DNA of 64,000 bases, taken from the NCBI RefSeq assembly GCF_004362745.1, contig NZ_SNXY01000009.1, positions 186,001 to 250,000 of the forward strand, in the 5' to 3' direction. Numbering within the stretch: position 1 is the first letter of the stretch; every line of letters begins with the position of its first letter. Shown in pieces: positions 7,420 through 16,229 of this stretch. Origin of the DNA: Oharaeibacter diazotrophicus (lineage in GTDB: Bacteria > Pseudomonadota > Alphaproteobacteria > Rhizobiales > Pleomorphomonadaceae). The translations under genes were made by a program, and so were the position numbers. The notes below the pieces were generated by a model. The model was not told the DNA's origin. It made no database searches and saw nothing but the letters and a program-made list of their open reading frames with translations.

Positions 7420-9768
7420 ATGACGGACGTCGACGTCGGCGCCCCCGTGCTCCTCCTGCTCGCCGCGCCGTTCCTCGGCGCCGCCCTGGCGCGCCCCGCC
7501 GTCGCCGCGGGGAACCCGGGCGTGCTCGCACTGGCGGCGATCCCGGCGGCCCTGTTCGCCTATTTCGCGAGCCTCGTCGGGGTCGTCGCCGACGGCGGCC
7601 GGCTCCACGCCGGCGTCGACTGGCTGCCCGGCTTCGGCGTGCGCTTCTCGATCCTGATCGACGGGCTGTCGCTGCTGTTTTCGCTGCTGATCACCGGCAT
7701 CGGCACGCTGATCGTGGTCTACGCCGGCGCCTACATGCACGGCCATGCCGGCGCCGCCCGGCTGATCGCCTGCCTGATGCTGTTCATGGGGGCGATGCTC
7801 GGGCTGGTGCTGGCCGACGACGCCCTCACCCTGTTCGTGTTCTGGGAGGGGACGTCGATCACCTCCTTCCTGCTGATCGGCTTCGACCGTGGCCGGATGC
7901 GCGCCCGCCGCGCCGCGCTGCAGGCTCTGGTGATCACCGGCGCCGGCGGCCTCGCGCTCCTGGCGGCGCTGCTGCTCGCCGGCGGCGTGGTCGGCGAGCG
8001 CTCGCTGAGCGCGATCGCGGCCGGCGGCACAGCGATCGGCGCCTCCCCGCTCGCGACCACCATCTTCGCGCTGGTCGCGCTCGCCGCCTTCACCAAGTCG
8101 GCGCAGGTGCCGTTCCACGTCTGGCTGCCGAACGCCATGGAGGCGCCGACGCCGGTGTCGGCCTATCTCCACTCGGCCACCATGGTGAAGGCCGGCGTCT
8201 ACCTGCTGATGCGGCTCCACCCCGCGCTCGGCGACCTCGCGGCCTGGACGCCGACGCTGACCACCGCCGGCGGGCTCACCCTCGTCACCGGCGCCGTGCT
8301 GGCGCTGAGGCAGCACGACCTCAAGCTGATGCTGGCGCAGACAACCGTCGCCTCGCTCGGCCTCCTGGTCCTGCTGCTCGGCGTCGGCACCGAGGGCGCG
8401 ATCCGCGGCGCGGTCGCCTATCTCCTCGCCCACGCCCTCTTCAAGGGCGCCCTGTTCATGATCGCCGGCGGCATCGACCACGCCGCCGGTACGCGCGACG
8501 TCCGCCGCCTCGGCGGCCTCGCCAAGGTCATGCCCGTCACCTTCGCCGCCGCGCTGGTCGCCGCCGTGTCGATGGCCGGCCTGCCGCCGATGCTCGGCTT
8601 CCCGACCAAGGAGGTGCTCTACGCCGGGCTGGTCGACGCCGCAGCGGCCGGTCCGCTCGTGGTCGCCGTCGTCGGCAACGCCGCGATGTTCGCGATCGCC
8701 TTCGCGGTCGCGCTGACGCCGTTCCGCGGCCCCGCGGTGCCGCTGCCGTCCGACCATCCGCACGAGAACGGCGCCGGCCTCCTCGCCGGCCCGGTCGTAC
8801 TCGGTCTCGCCGGCCTCGCCGCCGCCCTCCTCGCCCACGACACCGGCGCGCAACTGCTCGCTCCGGCCGCGACCGCGATCGCCGGCCGGCCGCTCGACGT
8901 CGCGCTCCACCTCGTGCCCGAGCACCTCGATCCGGCGCTGGGGCTGTCGGCCCTCACGATCGCACTCGGCGTCGGCGCCTATCTGACGCTCGCCCGCCTG
9001 CGCGCCGCCGTCGACGCTGCCGTCACGGGCGTCGGCTGGGGTCCGGACGCCGGCTTCGACCAGCTGGTCGGCGGCGCGACCCGCCTCGCCCACGCGGTGC
9101 TCGGCGCGGTGCAGTCGGGCCGGCTCGAGACCTACATGACCACCGTGGTGGCCGCGCTCGCGGTCGCGCTGCTCGCGCCCATGATCGCCTACGGCGAACT
9201 GCCCGCGTGGCCCGCCTTCGCCATGCCGCGCCTGCACGAGGCGGCGATCCTCGCGATCGCCTTGGTCGGCCTCGCCGCGGTGCTGCGCGCCCCGAACCGG
9301 CTGACGGCGATCGTCTCGCTCGGCATCCAGGGCTTCTCGGTGGCGGTGCTGTTCATGCTCTACGGCGCGCCCGACCTCTCCTTCACCCAGTTCATGGTCG
9401 AGACGCTGTCGGTGGTGATCCTGGCGCTCGTGATGACGCGGCTGTCGCTCGGCGAGCGCGATCCGAGGCCGCCGGCGCAGATGCTGCTCGACGGCGGCTT
9501 CGCGGTGCTGGTCGGCACCGGCTTCGCGCTGCTCCTGATGTCGGCGACGCAGGTGCCGTTCGACCGCCGCCTGACCGACTTCTACGAGGCGGCGAGCCGC
9601 ACGGTCGCCCACGGCCGCAACATCGTGAACGTGATCATCGTCGACTTCCGCGGCCTCGACACCCTCGGCGAGATCGCGGTGGTGATGATCACCGGCCTCG
9701 CGATCCTGGCGCTGGTCCGGGTCAAGGCGCGCGCGCCGATCGTCCCCGATCCGGAGAAACGGCCGTGA
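7420..9768 (+). CDS. mrpA: Mrp-type Na+/H+ antiporter subunit A
   Basis: This 782-aa, many-helix membrane protein is the largest subunit of the Mrp (Mnh/Sha/Pha) cation/proton antiporter. Its N-terminal two thirds resemble the NuoL/ND5 subunit of complex I. The conserved Glu sits in FWEGTSITSFLLIGF, and the Lys and His sit in 'FTKSAQVPFHVWLPNAMEAP'. The C-terminal part is the MrpA-specific extension ('YGAPDLSFTQFMVETLSVVILALVM'). It is not fused to subunit B, unlike the PhaAB form found in some rhizobia. It heads a tightly overlapping seven-gene operon for Na+ export and pH homeostasis. Confidence 0.95.
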   Translation: MTDVDVGAPVLLLLAAPFLGAALARPAVAAGNPGVLALAAIPAALFAYFASLVGVVADGGRLHAGVDWLPGFGVRFSILIDGLSLLFSLLITGIGTLIVVYAGAYMHGHAGAARLIACLMLFMGAMLGLVLADDALTLFVFWEGTSITSFLLIGFDRGRMRARRAALQALVITGAGGLALLAALLLAGGVVGERSLSAIAAGGTAIGASPLATTIFALVALAAFTKSAQVPFHVWLPNAMEAPTPVSAYLHSATMVKAGVYLLMRLHPALGDLAAWTPTLTTAGGLTLVTGAVLALRQHDLKLMLAQTTVASLGLLVLLLGVGTEGAIRGAVAYLLAHALFKGALFMIAGGIDHAAGTRDVRRLGGLAKVMPVTFAAALVAAVSMAGLPPMLGFPTKEVLYAGLVDAAAAGPLVVAVVGNAAMFAIAFAVALTPFRGPAVPLPSDHPHENGAGLLAGPVVLGLAGLAAALLAHDTGAQLLAPAATAIAGRPLDVALHLVPEHLDPALGLSALTIALGVGAYLTLARLRAAVDAAVTGVGWGPDAGFDQLVGGATRLAHAVLGAVQSGRLETYMTTVVAALAVALLAPMIAYGELPAWPAFAMPRLHEAAILAIALVGLAAVLRAPNRLTAIVSLGIQGFSVAVLFMLYGAPDLSFTQFMVETLSVVILALVMTRLSLGERDPRPPAQMLLDGGFAVLVGTGFALLLMSATQVPFDRRLTDFYEAASRTVAHGRNIVNVIIVDFRGLDTLGEIAVVMITGLAILALVRVKARAPIVPDPEKRP

Positions 9769-10187
9769 ACACGATCATCTTCCGCACCGCGGCCCCGGCG
9801 ATCACGGCGCTCACCCTGGTCTTCGCCGTGTTCGTCACGCTGCGCGGCCACAACGAACCCGGCGGCGGCTTCATCGGCGGGCTGATCGCGGCCTCCGGCC
9901 TCGCGCTGCTCGGCCTCTCCCACGGCGTGCCGGCGGTGGAGCGGCTCCTCCACCTGCACCCGATGTCCTTCGCGGGGTTCGGCCTCCTGCTCTCCGCGCT
10001 GTCCGGCCTGCTGTCGCTGCCGCTCGGCCGGCCGCTGATGACGTCGCAATGGGCGTTTCCCAAGCTGTTCGGCGTCGAGGTGGCGCTGTCGACGCCGATG
10101 GTGTTCGACATCGGCGTGTTCTTCGTCGTCGCCGGCGCCATGACCTCGATCGCGCTCGCGCTCGAGCGGCGGGAGGGCGGCGTCTGA
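9765..10187 (+). CDS. mrpB: Mrp antiporter subunit B
   Basis: 140 aa with four membrane segments. The MrpB hallmark 'LRGHNEPGGGFIGGLIAASG' is present. It starts at a GTG that overlaps the mrpA stop by 4 nt, so translation is likely coupled. It is required with the other subunits for antiport by the Mrp complex in the inner membrane. Its separate existence shows that the operon is of the seven-gene mrpABCDEFG type. Confidence 0.93.
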   Translation: MNTIIFRTAAPAITALTLVFAVFVTLRGHNEPGGGFIGGLIAASGLALLGLSHGVPAVERLLHLHPMSFAGFGLLLSALSGLLSLPLGRPLMTSQWAFPKLFGVEVALSTPMVFDIGVFFVVAGAMTSIALALERREGGV

Positions 10188-10564
10188 TGGAGCCGCTGTT
10201 CGCCATCCTGGTCGGGGCGTTCTACGCGGCGGCAGTCTACCTGCTCCTGTCGCGCAAGATCGTCCGCATCCTGATCGGCGTCGCCCTGCTCGGCAACGCG
10301 GTCAACCTCACCCTGTTCGTGGCCGGCCGGCTCACCCGCGAGGCCGCGCCGCTGATCGCGCCCGACGCCGACGTTCCCGCCGGGCCGGTCGCCAACGCGC
10401 TGCCGCAGGCGCTGATCCTGACCGCCATCGTGATCTCCTTCTCCTTCTTCGCCTTCTTGCTGGTGCTGGCCTTCCGCGCCTACCAGGACCTCGGCACCGA
10501 CGACGTCGACGCCATGCGCGTCGCCGAGCCGGTCGGCCCCGGTCGGCCGCCGGAGGGCTATTGA
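10187..10564 (+). CDS. mrpC: Mrp antiporter subunit C
   Basis: 125 aa, three membrane segments, homologous to NuoK of complex I. Family features are 'LLGNAVNLTLFVAG' and 'NALPQALILTAIVISFSFFAFLL', the latter carrying the conserved PQALxLTAIVI block. The ATG overlaps the mrpB stop by one base (TGATG). The C-terminal tail is short, polar and Pro/Gly-rich, which is normal for this subunit. Confidence 0.94.
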   Translation: MEPLFAILVGAFYAAAVYLLLSRKIVRILIGVALLGNAVNLTLFVAGRLTREAAPLIAPDADVPAGPVANALPQALILTAIVISFSFFAFLLVLAFRAYQDLGTDDVDAMRVAEPVGPGRPPEGY

Positions 10565-12147
10565 TGGCCGCGGGCGCGATCGATCCCGCCGTCGCCGCCA
10601 ACGTGGTCACGGCCCCGGCCGGACTCGGCGACTGGCTGGTGGTGCTGCCGCTGGTGATCCCCGTGATCACCGGTGCCGTGCTGGTGATGCTGCGCCACCA
10701 CACCCGCCACCATTCCGCGATCTCGGCGGTCGGGCTGCTCGCCCTGTTCGCGGCCGACGTCGCGCTCCTCGTGAAGGTGGTGGGCGGCGGCCCCGCGGTG
10801 ATGGCCATGGGCGCGTGGCGTCCACCGTTCGGCATCGCCTTCGCCGCCGACGTGCTCGGCACCACCTTCGCCACCGTGGCGGCCGCCGTCGCGCTCGCGG
10901 TGGCGGTCTGGTCGGGGCCGACGGTGAACACCCACGAGCGGCGCTACGGCTTCCACCCGTTCCTGATGCTCCTGATGACCGGCGTCACCGGCGCCTTCCT
11001 GACCGGCGACATCTTCAACCTCTACGTCTGGTTCGAGGTGCTGCTGATTTCGTCCTTCGGCCTGATGGTGCTCGGCTCGGAGAAGGCGCAGATCGACGCG
11101 ACGGTGAAATACGGCCTGCTCAACCTGATGGCGACCACGGTGTTCCTGATCGCCACCGGCCTGCTCTACGCCACCGTCGGCACGCTCAACATGGCCGACA
11201 TCGCCGTCCGGATCCATGCCCTGCCGCCGGGGGCGCCGATCGTCACCATCGCCACGCTCTACCTGCTGGCCTTCGGCATGAAGGCCGCCGGCTTCCCGCT
11301 GCAGGTCTGGCTGCCGGCGAGCTACCACACCCCGCCGGCGGGGGTGTCGGCCCTGTTCGCGGCGATGCTGACCAAGGTCGGCGTCTACGCCCTCCTGAAG
11401 ACGCTGGTGCTGATCCTGCCGGCCGAGGGCCGCGCCCTGTCCGACGTCACCGTCTTCGTCGCCGGGGCGACCATCGCGGTCGGTGCCGTCGGCGCCCTCG
11501 CCGAGAGCGACCTGCGTCGCATCTGCGGCCATCTGGTGATCGCCGGCATCGGCAACATGCTGATCGGCGTCGCGATCGCCGATCAGGCCTCGATCACCGG
11601 CGCGGTGTTCTACGCGGTCCATTCGATGCTGGTGATGGCCGGGCTCTATCTCGCCGCCGGCGTCGTCGAGGAGATCGCCGGCAGCGGCGACCTGCGCCGC
11701 GCCGGTGGCATCGCCGCCTTCGACCCGGCCTTCGCCACCGTGTTCCTGGTGCTGGCCGCCGCCGCCGCCGGCCTGCCGCCTTTCTCCGGCTTCTGGCCGA
11801 AGGCGATGCTGTTCGAGGCCGCCGCCGCGGCCGGCGCGCCGGGCCTCGCGACGCTGGTGCTGGTGTCGAGCCTCGTGATCCTCACCGCCCTCGGCCGCGT
11901 CGTGCTGCAGGTGCTCTGGCGCGGCGGACCCGAGGGCACGCCCGACGGCGCGACCGACCTCCGCCGCCTGACGCCGCTGCCGACCGACGAGCGGGCGTCG
12001 CGGCTGGTGCCGGTCGGCCTCCTCGCCGCGCTGTCGGTGCTGATCGGGCTGATGCCTGCGCCGGTGCACGACCTCGCCGCGGCGGCCGCCCGGGGTCTCC
12101 TCGATCCCGCCGCCTACGCCGCCCGGGTGCTCGGAGGCGCGCCGTGA
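10564..12147 (+). CDS. mrpD: Mrp antiporter subunit D
   Basis: 527 aa with about 14 membrane segments; a NuoM/NuoN-like antiporter subunit. Conserved blocks include '[21 protein letters not shown]' with its key Glu, '[22 protein letters not shown]' with its Lys and Pro residues, and '[18 protein letters not shown]'. Its ATG overlaps the mrpC stop by one base. It is expected to carry one of the proton or cation half-channels alongside MrpA. Confidence 0.95.
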   Translation: MAAGAIDPAVAANVVTAPAGLGDWLVVLPLVIPVITGAVLVMLRHHTRHHSAISAVGLLALFAADVALLVKVVGGGPAVMAMGAWRPPFGIAFAADVLGTTFATVAAAVALAVAVWSGPTVNTHERRYGFHPFLMLLMTGVTGAFLTGDIFNLYVWFEVLLISSFGLMVLGSEKAQIDATVKYGLLNLMATTVFLIATGLLYATVGTLNMADIAVRIHALPPGAPIVTIATLYLLAFGMKAAGFPLQVWLPASYHTPPAGVSALFAAMLTKVGVYALLKTLVLILPAEGRALSDVTVFVAGATIAVGAVGALAESDLRRICGHLVIAGIGNMLIGVAIADQASITGAVFYAVHSMLVMAGLYLAAGVVEEIAGSGDLRRAGGIAAFDPAFATVFLVLAAAAAGLPPFSGFWPKAMLFEAAAAAGAPGLATLVLVSSLVILTALGRVVLQVLWRGGPEGTPDGATDLRRLTPLPTDERASRLVPVGLLAALSVLIGLMPAPVHDLAAAAARGLLDPAAYAARVLGGAP

Positions 12148-12617
12148 CCCGCTTCGCCCTCGCCCTCGCCTTCACCGTCGCCTGGGCCATGGTGTCCGGC
12201 TCCTTCGCCGTGCCGAACCTGTTGTTCGGCGCCCTGCTCGCCGCGGCGGCGCTCTACCTGATCCGCGACGCGCGCGGGTCCGACCGGCTGCGGATCCGGC
12301 CGCTGCCGCTGCTCGCGCTGACCGGCGTGTTCCTGGTCGAACTTCTGAAGTCCGGCCTCAAGGTCGCCGCCACCGTGCTCCGGCGCGACATGGGCCTCCA
12401 GCCCGGCATCGTCGCCTATCCGCTCGCGGTGACGCGCGACTTCGAGATCACCCTGCTCGCCAACCTGATCACCCTCACGCCCGGCACCCTGTCGGTCGAC
12501 GTCTCGGACGACCGCCGCCTGCTCTACGTCCACTGCATCGACGCCGCCGATCCCGCGGCCGTGGTCGCCGACATCCGCAACGCCTTCGAGCGGCGCATCA
12601 TGGAGGCGTTCCGATGA
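12144..12617 (+). CDS. mrpE: Mrp antiporter subunit E
   Basis: 157 aa, about three N-terminal membrane segments followed by a small cytoplasmic domain. The family block '[24 protein letters not shown]' is complete. It starts at a GTG overlapping the mrpD stop by 4 nt (GTGA). It is an accessory subunit with no complex I counterpart, needed for stable assembly of the Mrp complex. Confidence 0.94.
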   Translation: MTRFALALAFTVAWAMVSGSFAVPNLLFGALLAAAALYLIRDARGSDRLRIRPLPLLALTGVFLVELLKSGLKVAATVLRRDMGLQPGIVAYPLAVTRDFEITLLANLITLTPGTLSVDVSDDRRLLYVHCIDAADPAAVVADIRNAFERRIMEAFR

Positions 12618-12946
12618 GCGGCGCGGCTTTCCTCGACCTCGCTGCCGGCGTCGCGCTGGTGGCGATGGCGGCCGCCCTGATCCTGGTCGCCGCCCGCATC
12701 GTGCTCGGGCCGACGCTGCCCGATCGGGTCGTCGCGCTCGACCTCCTGGTCGGCATCGTGATCGGCCTGATCGCGGCGGTGGCGCTGAAGACCGGCGTCT
12801 ACGCCTATCTCGACGTGGCGATCGCGCTCGGCCTCGTCGGCTTCCTGTCGACGGTCGCTTTCGCCCGCTTCATCCTGACGCGCGGCCGCTCCGGCGACGC
12901 CGCGCCGACGCTGCCGGACAGCGACACCGGAGAGGACGCGCGATGA
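12614..12946 (+). CDS. mrpF: Mrp antiporter subunit F
   Basis: 110 aa, three membrane segments. The conserved '[17 protein letters not shown]' block, with the Asp-Arg-Val core of the family, is clear and is followed by '[22 protein letters not shown]'. Its ATG overlaps the mrpE stop by 4 nt (ATGA). Relatives also take part in bile-salt or solute efflux in some bacteria, but here the operon context fixes it as an Mrp subunit. Confidence 0.94.
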   Translation: MSGAAFLDLAAGVALVAMAAALILVAARIVLGPTLPDRVVALDLLVGIVIGLIAAVALKTGVYAYLDVAIALGLVGFLSTVAFARFILTRGRSGDAAPTLPDSDTGEDAR

Positions 12947-13320
12947 CCGACGCCGCAGGCTATCTCGCCGGCCTCGCCCTGCTGGTCGGCGCCGGCTTCG
13001 CCCTGGTCGGGGCGATCGGCGTGCTGCGCTTTCCCGACGCGCTGACGCGGATGCACGCGGCCTCCAAGGCCGGCGCGCTCGGCTCGGGATTCTGCCTCGC
13101 CGCCGTCGCCCTGCACGGCGGCGCCTTCGACGTCGCGACCCGGGCGATCGCGGCCATCGTGTTCTTCCTGGTGACAGCGCCGATCTCGGCGCATCTCGTC
13201 GCGCGGGCGACGCTGAAGGCGGGCTATCCCGCCATTCTCGGCCACGATGCAATGGCGACGAACAGGGAGGATTTCCCCGCAAACGAACCGTCCCCCGGCG
13301 AAGACAAAGCCGGCGGGTGA
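12943..13320 (+). CDS. mrpG: Mrp antiporter subunit G
   Basis: 125 aa, three membrane segments and a polar C-terminal tail. The family signature '[25 protein letters not shown]' is present in two pieces around residues 22-48. The ATG overlaps the mrpF stop by 4 nt. It closes the operon. The C-terminal ~25 residues are charged and Pro-rich and probably extend into the cytoplasm. Confidence 0.94.
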   Translation: MTDAAGYLAGLALLVGAGFALVGAIGVLRFPDALTRMHAASKAGALGSGFCLAAVALHGGAFDVATRAIAAIVFFLVTAPISAHLVARATLKAGYPAILGHDAMATNREDFPANEPSPGEDKAGG

Positions 13321-13658
13321 TTCGCAGTTCGCCCGCCCGCGGCCACGGGCGGCAAGATTGATCGCCGCCACAGTCTTCGTTCGCCTGCCGATGAACCTGA
13401 CGCGATCCGCGCAGCGCCACCCGCCGAAGTCATGGAATGGCGATCGACTGCGGAATCTTCGCGTCCGACCGGGATGTGGCTTGTGTTCTTGGGCGAAGAG
13501 GGCTATTGGAAAGCAACGTTCCTGAAGGGATCCGTTCACTGTTCCGATCAACGCGAACATGCGCGAGTGCCGGGCAGAGCATCCGGTAATCGTTCACGTC
13601 GCGAATTCGAGCGGGCCCGTAGTTCGTTCACGACCGTCACCAGGGGACCTGCTGGACC
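13321..13658. other. 338-bp gap between mrpG and mucR
   Basis: No convincing gene is visible on either strand. The GC content falls in the last 150 bp, as expected for a promoter region of mucR. MucR proteins usually bind AT-rich sites upstream of their own gene, but I could not define a specific operator. A weak GC hairpin follows the mrpG stop and lacks a T-run. Confidence 0.5.
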
Positions 13659-14075
13659 ATGAGCGATATCGAAGACAACTCTACGACGATCGAACTCGCC
13701 GCGCATATCGTGGCCGCCTACGTGGGCAACAACTCGGTTCCCGCCGCGGATCTTCCGAACCTGATCTTCGACGTCGTCGGCGCCCTCAACCGCGTCCAGG
13801 GTGGCCCGGTCGAGTCCGAGCCGGAGCCGGTCAAGCCCGCCGTGCCGGTGAAGAAGTCGGTCACGCCCGACTACATCATCTGCCTGGAAGACGGCAAGAA
13901 GTTCAAGTCGCTGAAGCGCCACCTGCGCACGCACTACAACATGTCGCCGGAAGAGTATCGCGAGAAGTGGAACCTTCCGCCGGATTACCCGATGGTGGCC
14001 CCCAACTACGCCCAGGCGCGCTCCGAGCTCGCCAAGAAGATGGGCCTCGGCCAGCAGCGCCGCCGCGGCCGCTGA
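13659..14075 (+). CDS. mucR: MucR/Ros-family transcriptional regulator
   Basis: This 138-aa DNA-binding protein has an N-terminal helical oligomerisation region (residues 8-47), a Pro/Glu linker, and the Ros/MucR zinc-finger domain (residues ~68-125). The zinc site reads C75-x2-D78-x9-H88-x3-H92: Asp replaces the second Cys, as in known MucR/Ml-type members. '[12 protein letters not shown]' and '[11 protein letters not shown]' are classic family blocks. MucR proteins act as H-NS-like silencers of surface polysaccharide, motility and cell-cycle genes, and usually repress themselves. A clear terminator follows 30 nt after the stop. Confidence 0.95.
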   Translation: MSDIEDNSTTIELAAHIVAAYVGNNSVPAADLPNLIFDVVGALNRVQGGPVESEPEPVKPAVPVKKSVTPDYIICLEDGKKFKSLKRHLRTHYNMSPEEYREKWNLPPDYPMVAPNYAQARSELAKKMGLGQQRRRGR

Positions 14076-14100
14076 CCGTCTCCGGCACGGACGAGAGAGT

Positions 14101-14493
14101 TCACGAGGGGCGCGGGTTTCCGCGCCCCTCTCGCTTTTCCAGCGCCGTCAGATGCGCCCGTTCGGCGCGGTAGGCCTGGACCAGGGCGAGGTGGCGGTCG
14201 AGGCTGTAGCTCCAGTGGCCGGCCCGGCCGCGGCCGCGTTCGCCGCGCAGGGCCCGGGCGAGCAGGCGGCACAGGCGCCGGGTCCGCGCCGGGCCGTCGG
14301 GGCCGAGGTCGTCCGGACCGACCGGCAGCAGCCGCGGCAGGATCTCGGCGCGGCGGTAGCGGGCGACGCCCTCGGCGACGATGGCCGCGACGGCGGTGCG
14401 GCTGGCGGCGGGGCCGCGCGGATCGGTGTCGTGAGGCAAGGGGCGGGCTCCGGGACGGCGAGGGTCAGGCGGAGCGTAGACCGGCCGAAGCAC
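14101..14493 (-). CDS. Hypothetical Arg-rich protein
   Basis: About 130 aa, very basic, without membrane segments. The C-terminal half ('HWSYSLDRHLALVQAYRAERAHLTAL') looks like a real amphipathic helical domain. The N-terminal ~25 residues are Pro-rich and may not be translated: the annotated start is a GTG, and a TTG 18 codons later is an alternative. It is convergent with mucR, and the mucR terminator hairpin forms its last ten codons. I do not recognise the family. Confidence 0.5.
   Translation of the reverse strand: MLRPVYAPPDPRRPGARPLPHDTDPRGPAASRTAVAAIVAEGVARYRRAEILPRLLPVGPDDLGPDGPARTRRLCRLLARALRGERGRGRAGHWSYSLDRHLALVQAYRAERAHLTALEKREGRGNPRPS
14105..14138 (+). terminator. Rho-independent terminator of mucR
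   Basis: A perfect 11-bp stem, GAGGGGCGCGG/CCGCGCCCCTC, with a GTTT loop is followed closely by TTTT on the + strand. It lies 30 nt after the mucR stop. Because the gene on the other strand ends at 14101, the same bases also encode that protein's C-terminus. Confidence 0.85.
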
Positions 14494-14616
14494 CCCGAGG
14501 ACAACTTACGGTAAGCACCGCCTCCGATCGTCCGCAGTAGAAACAACCGCTCCCGTAACGTTAATCCGGAGGAAGCAACTAAAAGTTATCCCCGGCCCGA
14601 CCCTCTCGTGTTGTCC

Positions 14617-14638
14617 TGATAGGCATAAATTCCTATCA
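14617..14638. promoter_or_regulatory. Operator-like palindrome upstream of the DnaA-IV-like gene
   Basis: Perfect 7-bp arms, TGATAGG and CCTATCA, flank an AT-rich 8-bp centre that is itself partly symmetric. The whole 22-bp site has 9 of 11 matching pairs. It ends 18 bp before the ATG of the next gene, overlapping where RNA polymerase or the leader would lie. It sits in an unusually AT-rich patch for this genome. The binding protein is unknown; autoregulation is possible but is inference. Confidence 0.55.
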
Positions 14639-14656
14639 CCAGCGAGGGGGTTCCCG

Positions 14657-15061
14657 ATGTACAGTTGCAGTCCCACCTGCGAGGCGTCGCGCCGTCCGAG
14701 CCGGGCGGTTCCCACCCCGCCGGACCTCGAGATCGCGGCGACGGTGCTCGAGCAGATCGTGCTGCGCGCCTTCGCCGTCGAGGCCGACACGTTGCGCGGC
14801 CGGCGCCGTGGCCGGGCCCGCGTCGCCTTCGCCCGTCAGGTCGCGATCTACGTGCTGCACGTCCGCCTCGGGCTGTCGCTGACGCGGGCGGCGCGGCTGT
14901 TCGGCCGCGACCGCACCACCGCCGCCCACGCCTGCCGCGTCGTCGAGGACCGCCGCGACGCCGCGCGCATCGACGCCGTCGTCGCCACCGTCGAGGCGGC
15001 CGTCGAGCAGTGGATGGCGGCGCGCGCCGGCGCGGCCGCCGCCGTGGAGGTGATGCAGTGA
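14657..15061 (+). CDS. Stand-alone DnaA domain-IV-like DNA-binding protein
   Basis: This 134-aa protein has residues ~52-99 closely resembling the C-terminal DNA-binding domain of the replication initiator DnaA, including the signature 'RLFGRDRTTAAHACRVVEDR'. It lacks the AAA+ ATPase region, so it cannot initiate replication on its own. Such proteins are known in Hyphomicrobiales next to a DUF6456 gene, as here (4-nt overlap). A DnaA-box-related word (TTATCCCCG) and a 22-bp palindrome lie upstream. It may bind DnaA boxes or related sites as a regulator; this is inference. The ribosome binding site AGCGAGGGGG supports the ATG. Confidence 0.8.
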   Translation: MYSCSPTCEASRRPSRAVPTPPDLEIAATVLEQIVLRAFAVEADTLRGRRRGRARVAFARQVAIYVLHVRLGLSLTRAARLFGRDRTTAAHACRVVEDRRDAARIDAVVATVEAAVEQWMAARAGAAAAVEVMQ

Positions 15062-15633
15062 GCGCCGCCGCCCCGCGCCGCCCGGCGCCCCGCCGCGACG
15101 CCGCCCCCGGGGACGACGTCGACCCGGCCTCCGAACTCCCCGGCTTCGACGCCGCCGAGAGCCCGCTCGGCTGGCTGCGCAGCCGGCGCGACCGCGACGG
15201 CGCCAGCCTGATCGGCGACGCCGAGTTCGTCGCCGGCGAGCGGTTCCGCCGCGACTACACCATCGGCGGCCTGATCGCGCGCACCACCATGAACTGGGAC
15301 GCCCTCGGCGGGCCGGCGGAGCGACGGCGTGGCGGCGCCGGCGGCGCGCTCGTCGTCGGCGAGGCCGCGATGGCGGCGCGCGACCGGGTCGCCGCCGCGG
15401 TCGCCGCGGTCGGGCCGGAATTCGCCTCGCTGCTGATCGACGTCTGCTGTCACCTCAAGGGGCTCGGCGACATCGAGCGCGACCGCGCCTGGCCGGCGCG
15501 CTCGGGCAAGGTGGTGCTGCGTCTCGCGCTCGCCGCCCTCGCCCGCCACTACGGCCTCTCCGACCGCGCCGTCGGTGCGGACCGGGCCCGCACCCGCTCC
15601 TGGGGCGCGCCGGACTACAAGCCGCGGGCGTGA
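15058..15633 (+). CDS. DUF6456 domain-containing protein
   Basis: 191 aa, starting at a GTG overlapping the previous stop by 4 nt. The N-terminal ~45 residues are Ala/Pro-rich. The rest has the DUF6456 look: 'SPLGWLRSRRDRDG', 'GERFRRDYTIGGL', then 'LLIDVCCHLKGLGDIERDRAWPARSGKVVLRLALAALARHYGL', which is conserved and resembles a phage-type helix-turn-helix/terminase-like fold. It is probably a cytosolic DNA-associated partner of the DnaA-like protein. Function is not established. Confidence 0.75.
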   Translation: MSAAAPRRPAPRRDAAPGDDVDPASELPGFDAAESPLGWLRSRRDRDGASLIGDAEFVAGERFRRDYTIGGLIARTTMNWDALGGPAERRRGGAGGALVVGEAAMAARDRVAAAVAAVGPEFASLLIDVCCHLKGLGDIERDRAWPARSGKVVLRLALAALARHYGLSDRAVGADRARTRSWGAPDYKPRA

Positions 15634-15637
15634 CCCC

Positions 15638-16057
15638 TCACCCCGCCGCCGCCGCCTCGCGGCGGATGCGGTCGACCATCGAGCGCAGGCCGTTGGAGCG
15701 CTGGGCGGTGAGATGGCCCTTCAGATCCAGTTCGTCGAAGATCGCCTCGGGGTCGCCGGCGAGGATCTCGCGCGCCGGGCGGCCGGAATAGGCCGCCTCC
15801 AGGATGGCGATCAGCCCGCGGACGATGAAGGCGTCGCTGTCGCCGACGAACACCAGCCGCGGCTCGCCGTCCGCGCGCTCGATCCTCGTCGACAGCCAGA
15901 CCTGGCTGGCGCAGCCGCGCACCTTGTTGGCGTCGGTGCGCGCCTCCTCCGGGAACGGCGGCAGCGCCCGGCCGAGCTCGATCACGTAGCTCATCCGGTC
16001 GTCCCAGTCGTCCAGGAAGGCGAAGTTGTCGCGGATCTCGTCAAGGGTCGCGGCCAC
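15638..16057 (-). CDS. sufE: SufE-family Fe-S cluster assembly protein
   Basis: About 139 aa. SufE accepts sulfane sulfur from the cysteine desulfurase SufS and passes it to the SufBCD scaffold. The sulfur-accepting Cys lies in 'NKVRGCASQVW' (about C49), and 'LGRALPPFPEEAR' is a standard family block. I chose the GTG at 16057 because GGAGGA precedes it; the longer frame adds 15 non-conserved residues. The rest of the suf operon is not in the window, which is common for this protein in alphaproteobacteria. Confidence 0.9.
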   Translation of the reverse strand: MAATLDEIRDNFAFLDDWDDRMSYVIELGRALPPFPEEARTDANKVRGCASQVWLSTRIERADGEPRLVFVGDSDAFIVRGLIAILEAAYSGRPAREILAGDPEAIFDELDLKGHLTAQRSNGLRSMVDRIRREAAAAG

Positions 16058-16103
16058 GGCTGTCCTCCGTCGGGACCCGCGATATAGACCGTTCCCCCGC
16101 ACG

Positions 16104-16138
16104 AAAAAAGACCGCCCGGGCTCCTCGCTCGGGCGGTC
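16104..16138 (-). terminator. Rho-independent terminator of the DUF5330 gene
   Basis: On the minus strand a 12-bp stem (GACCGCCCGAGC / GCCCGGGCGGTC) with a 5-nt loop is followed by six T residues. It lies 90 nt past the stop of the DUF5330 gene and just before the sufE start, so it separates the two transcripts. Confidence 0.85.
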
Positions 16139-16229
16139 GAGTGACCCTTCCGGGCCCGCGGATGGGCGGGCGCGGCGGGGCAGGGAAGACGGGGCACGGG
16201 TTCCGGGCGACGGGCGCCGCCGGATGAGG

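Noticed and set aside
7297-9612. A 771-codon minus-strand frame opposite mrpA
   Set aside because: It is antisense to an unambiguous membrane protein gene, and its composition (Arg/Gly/Asp/His-rich) has no domain signature.
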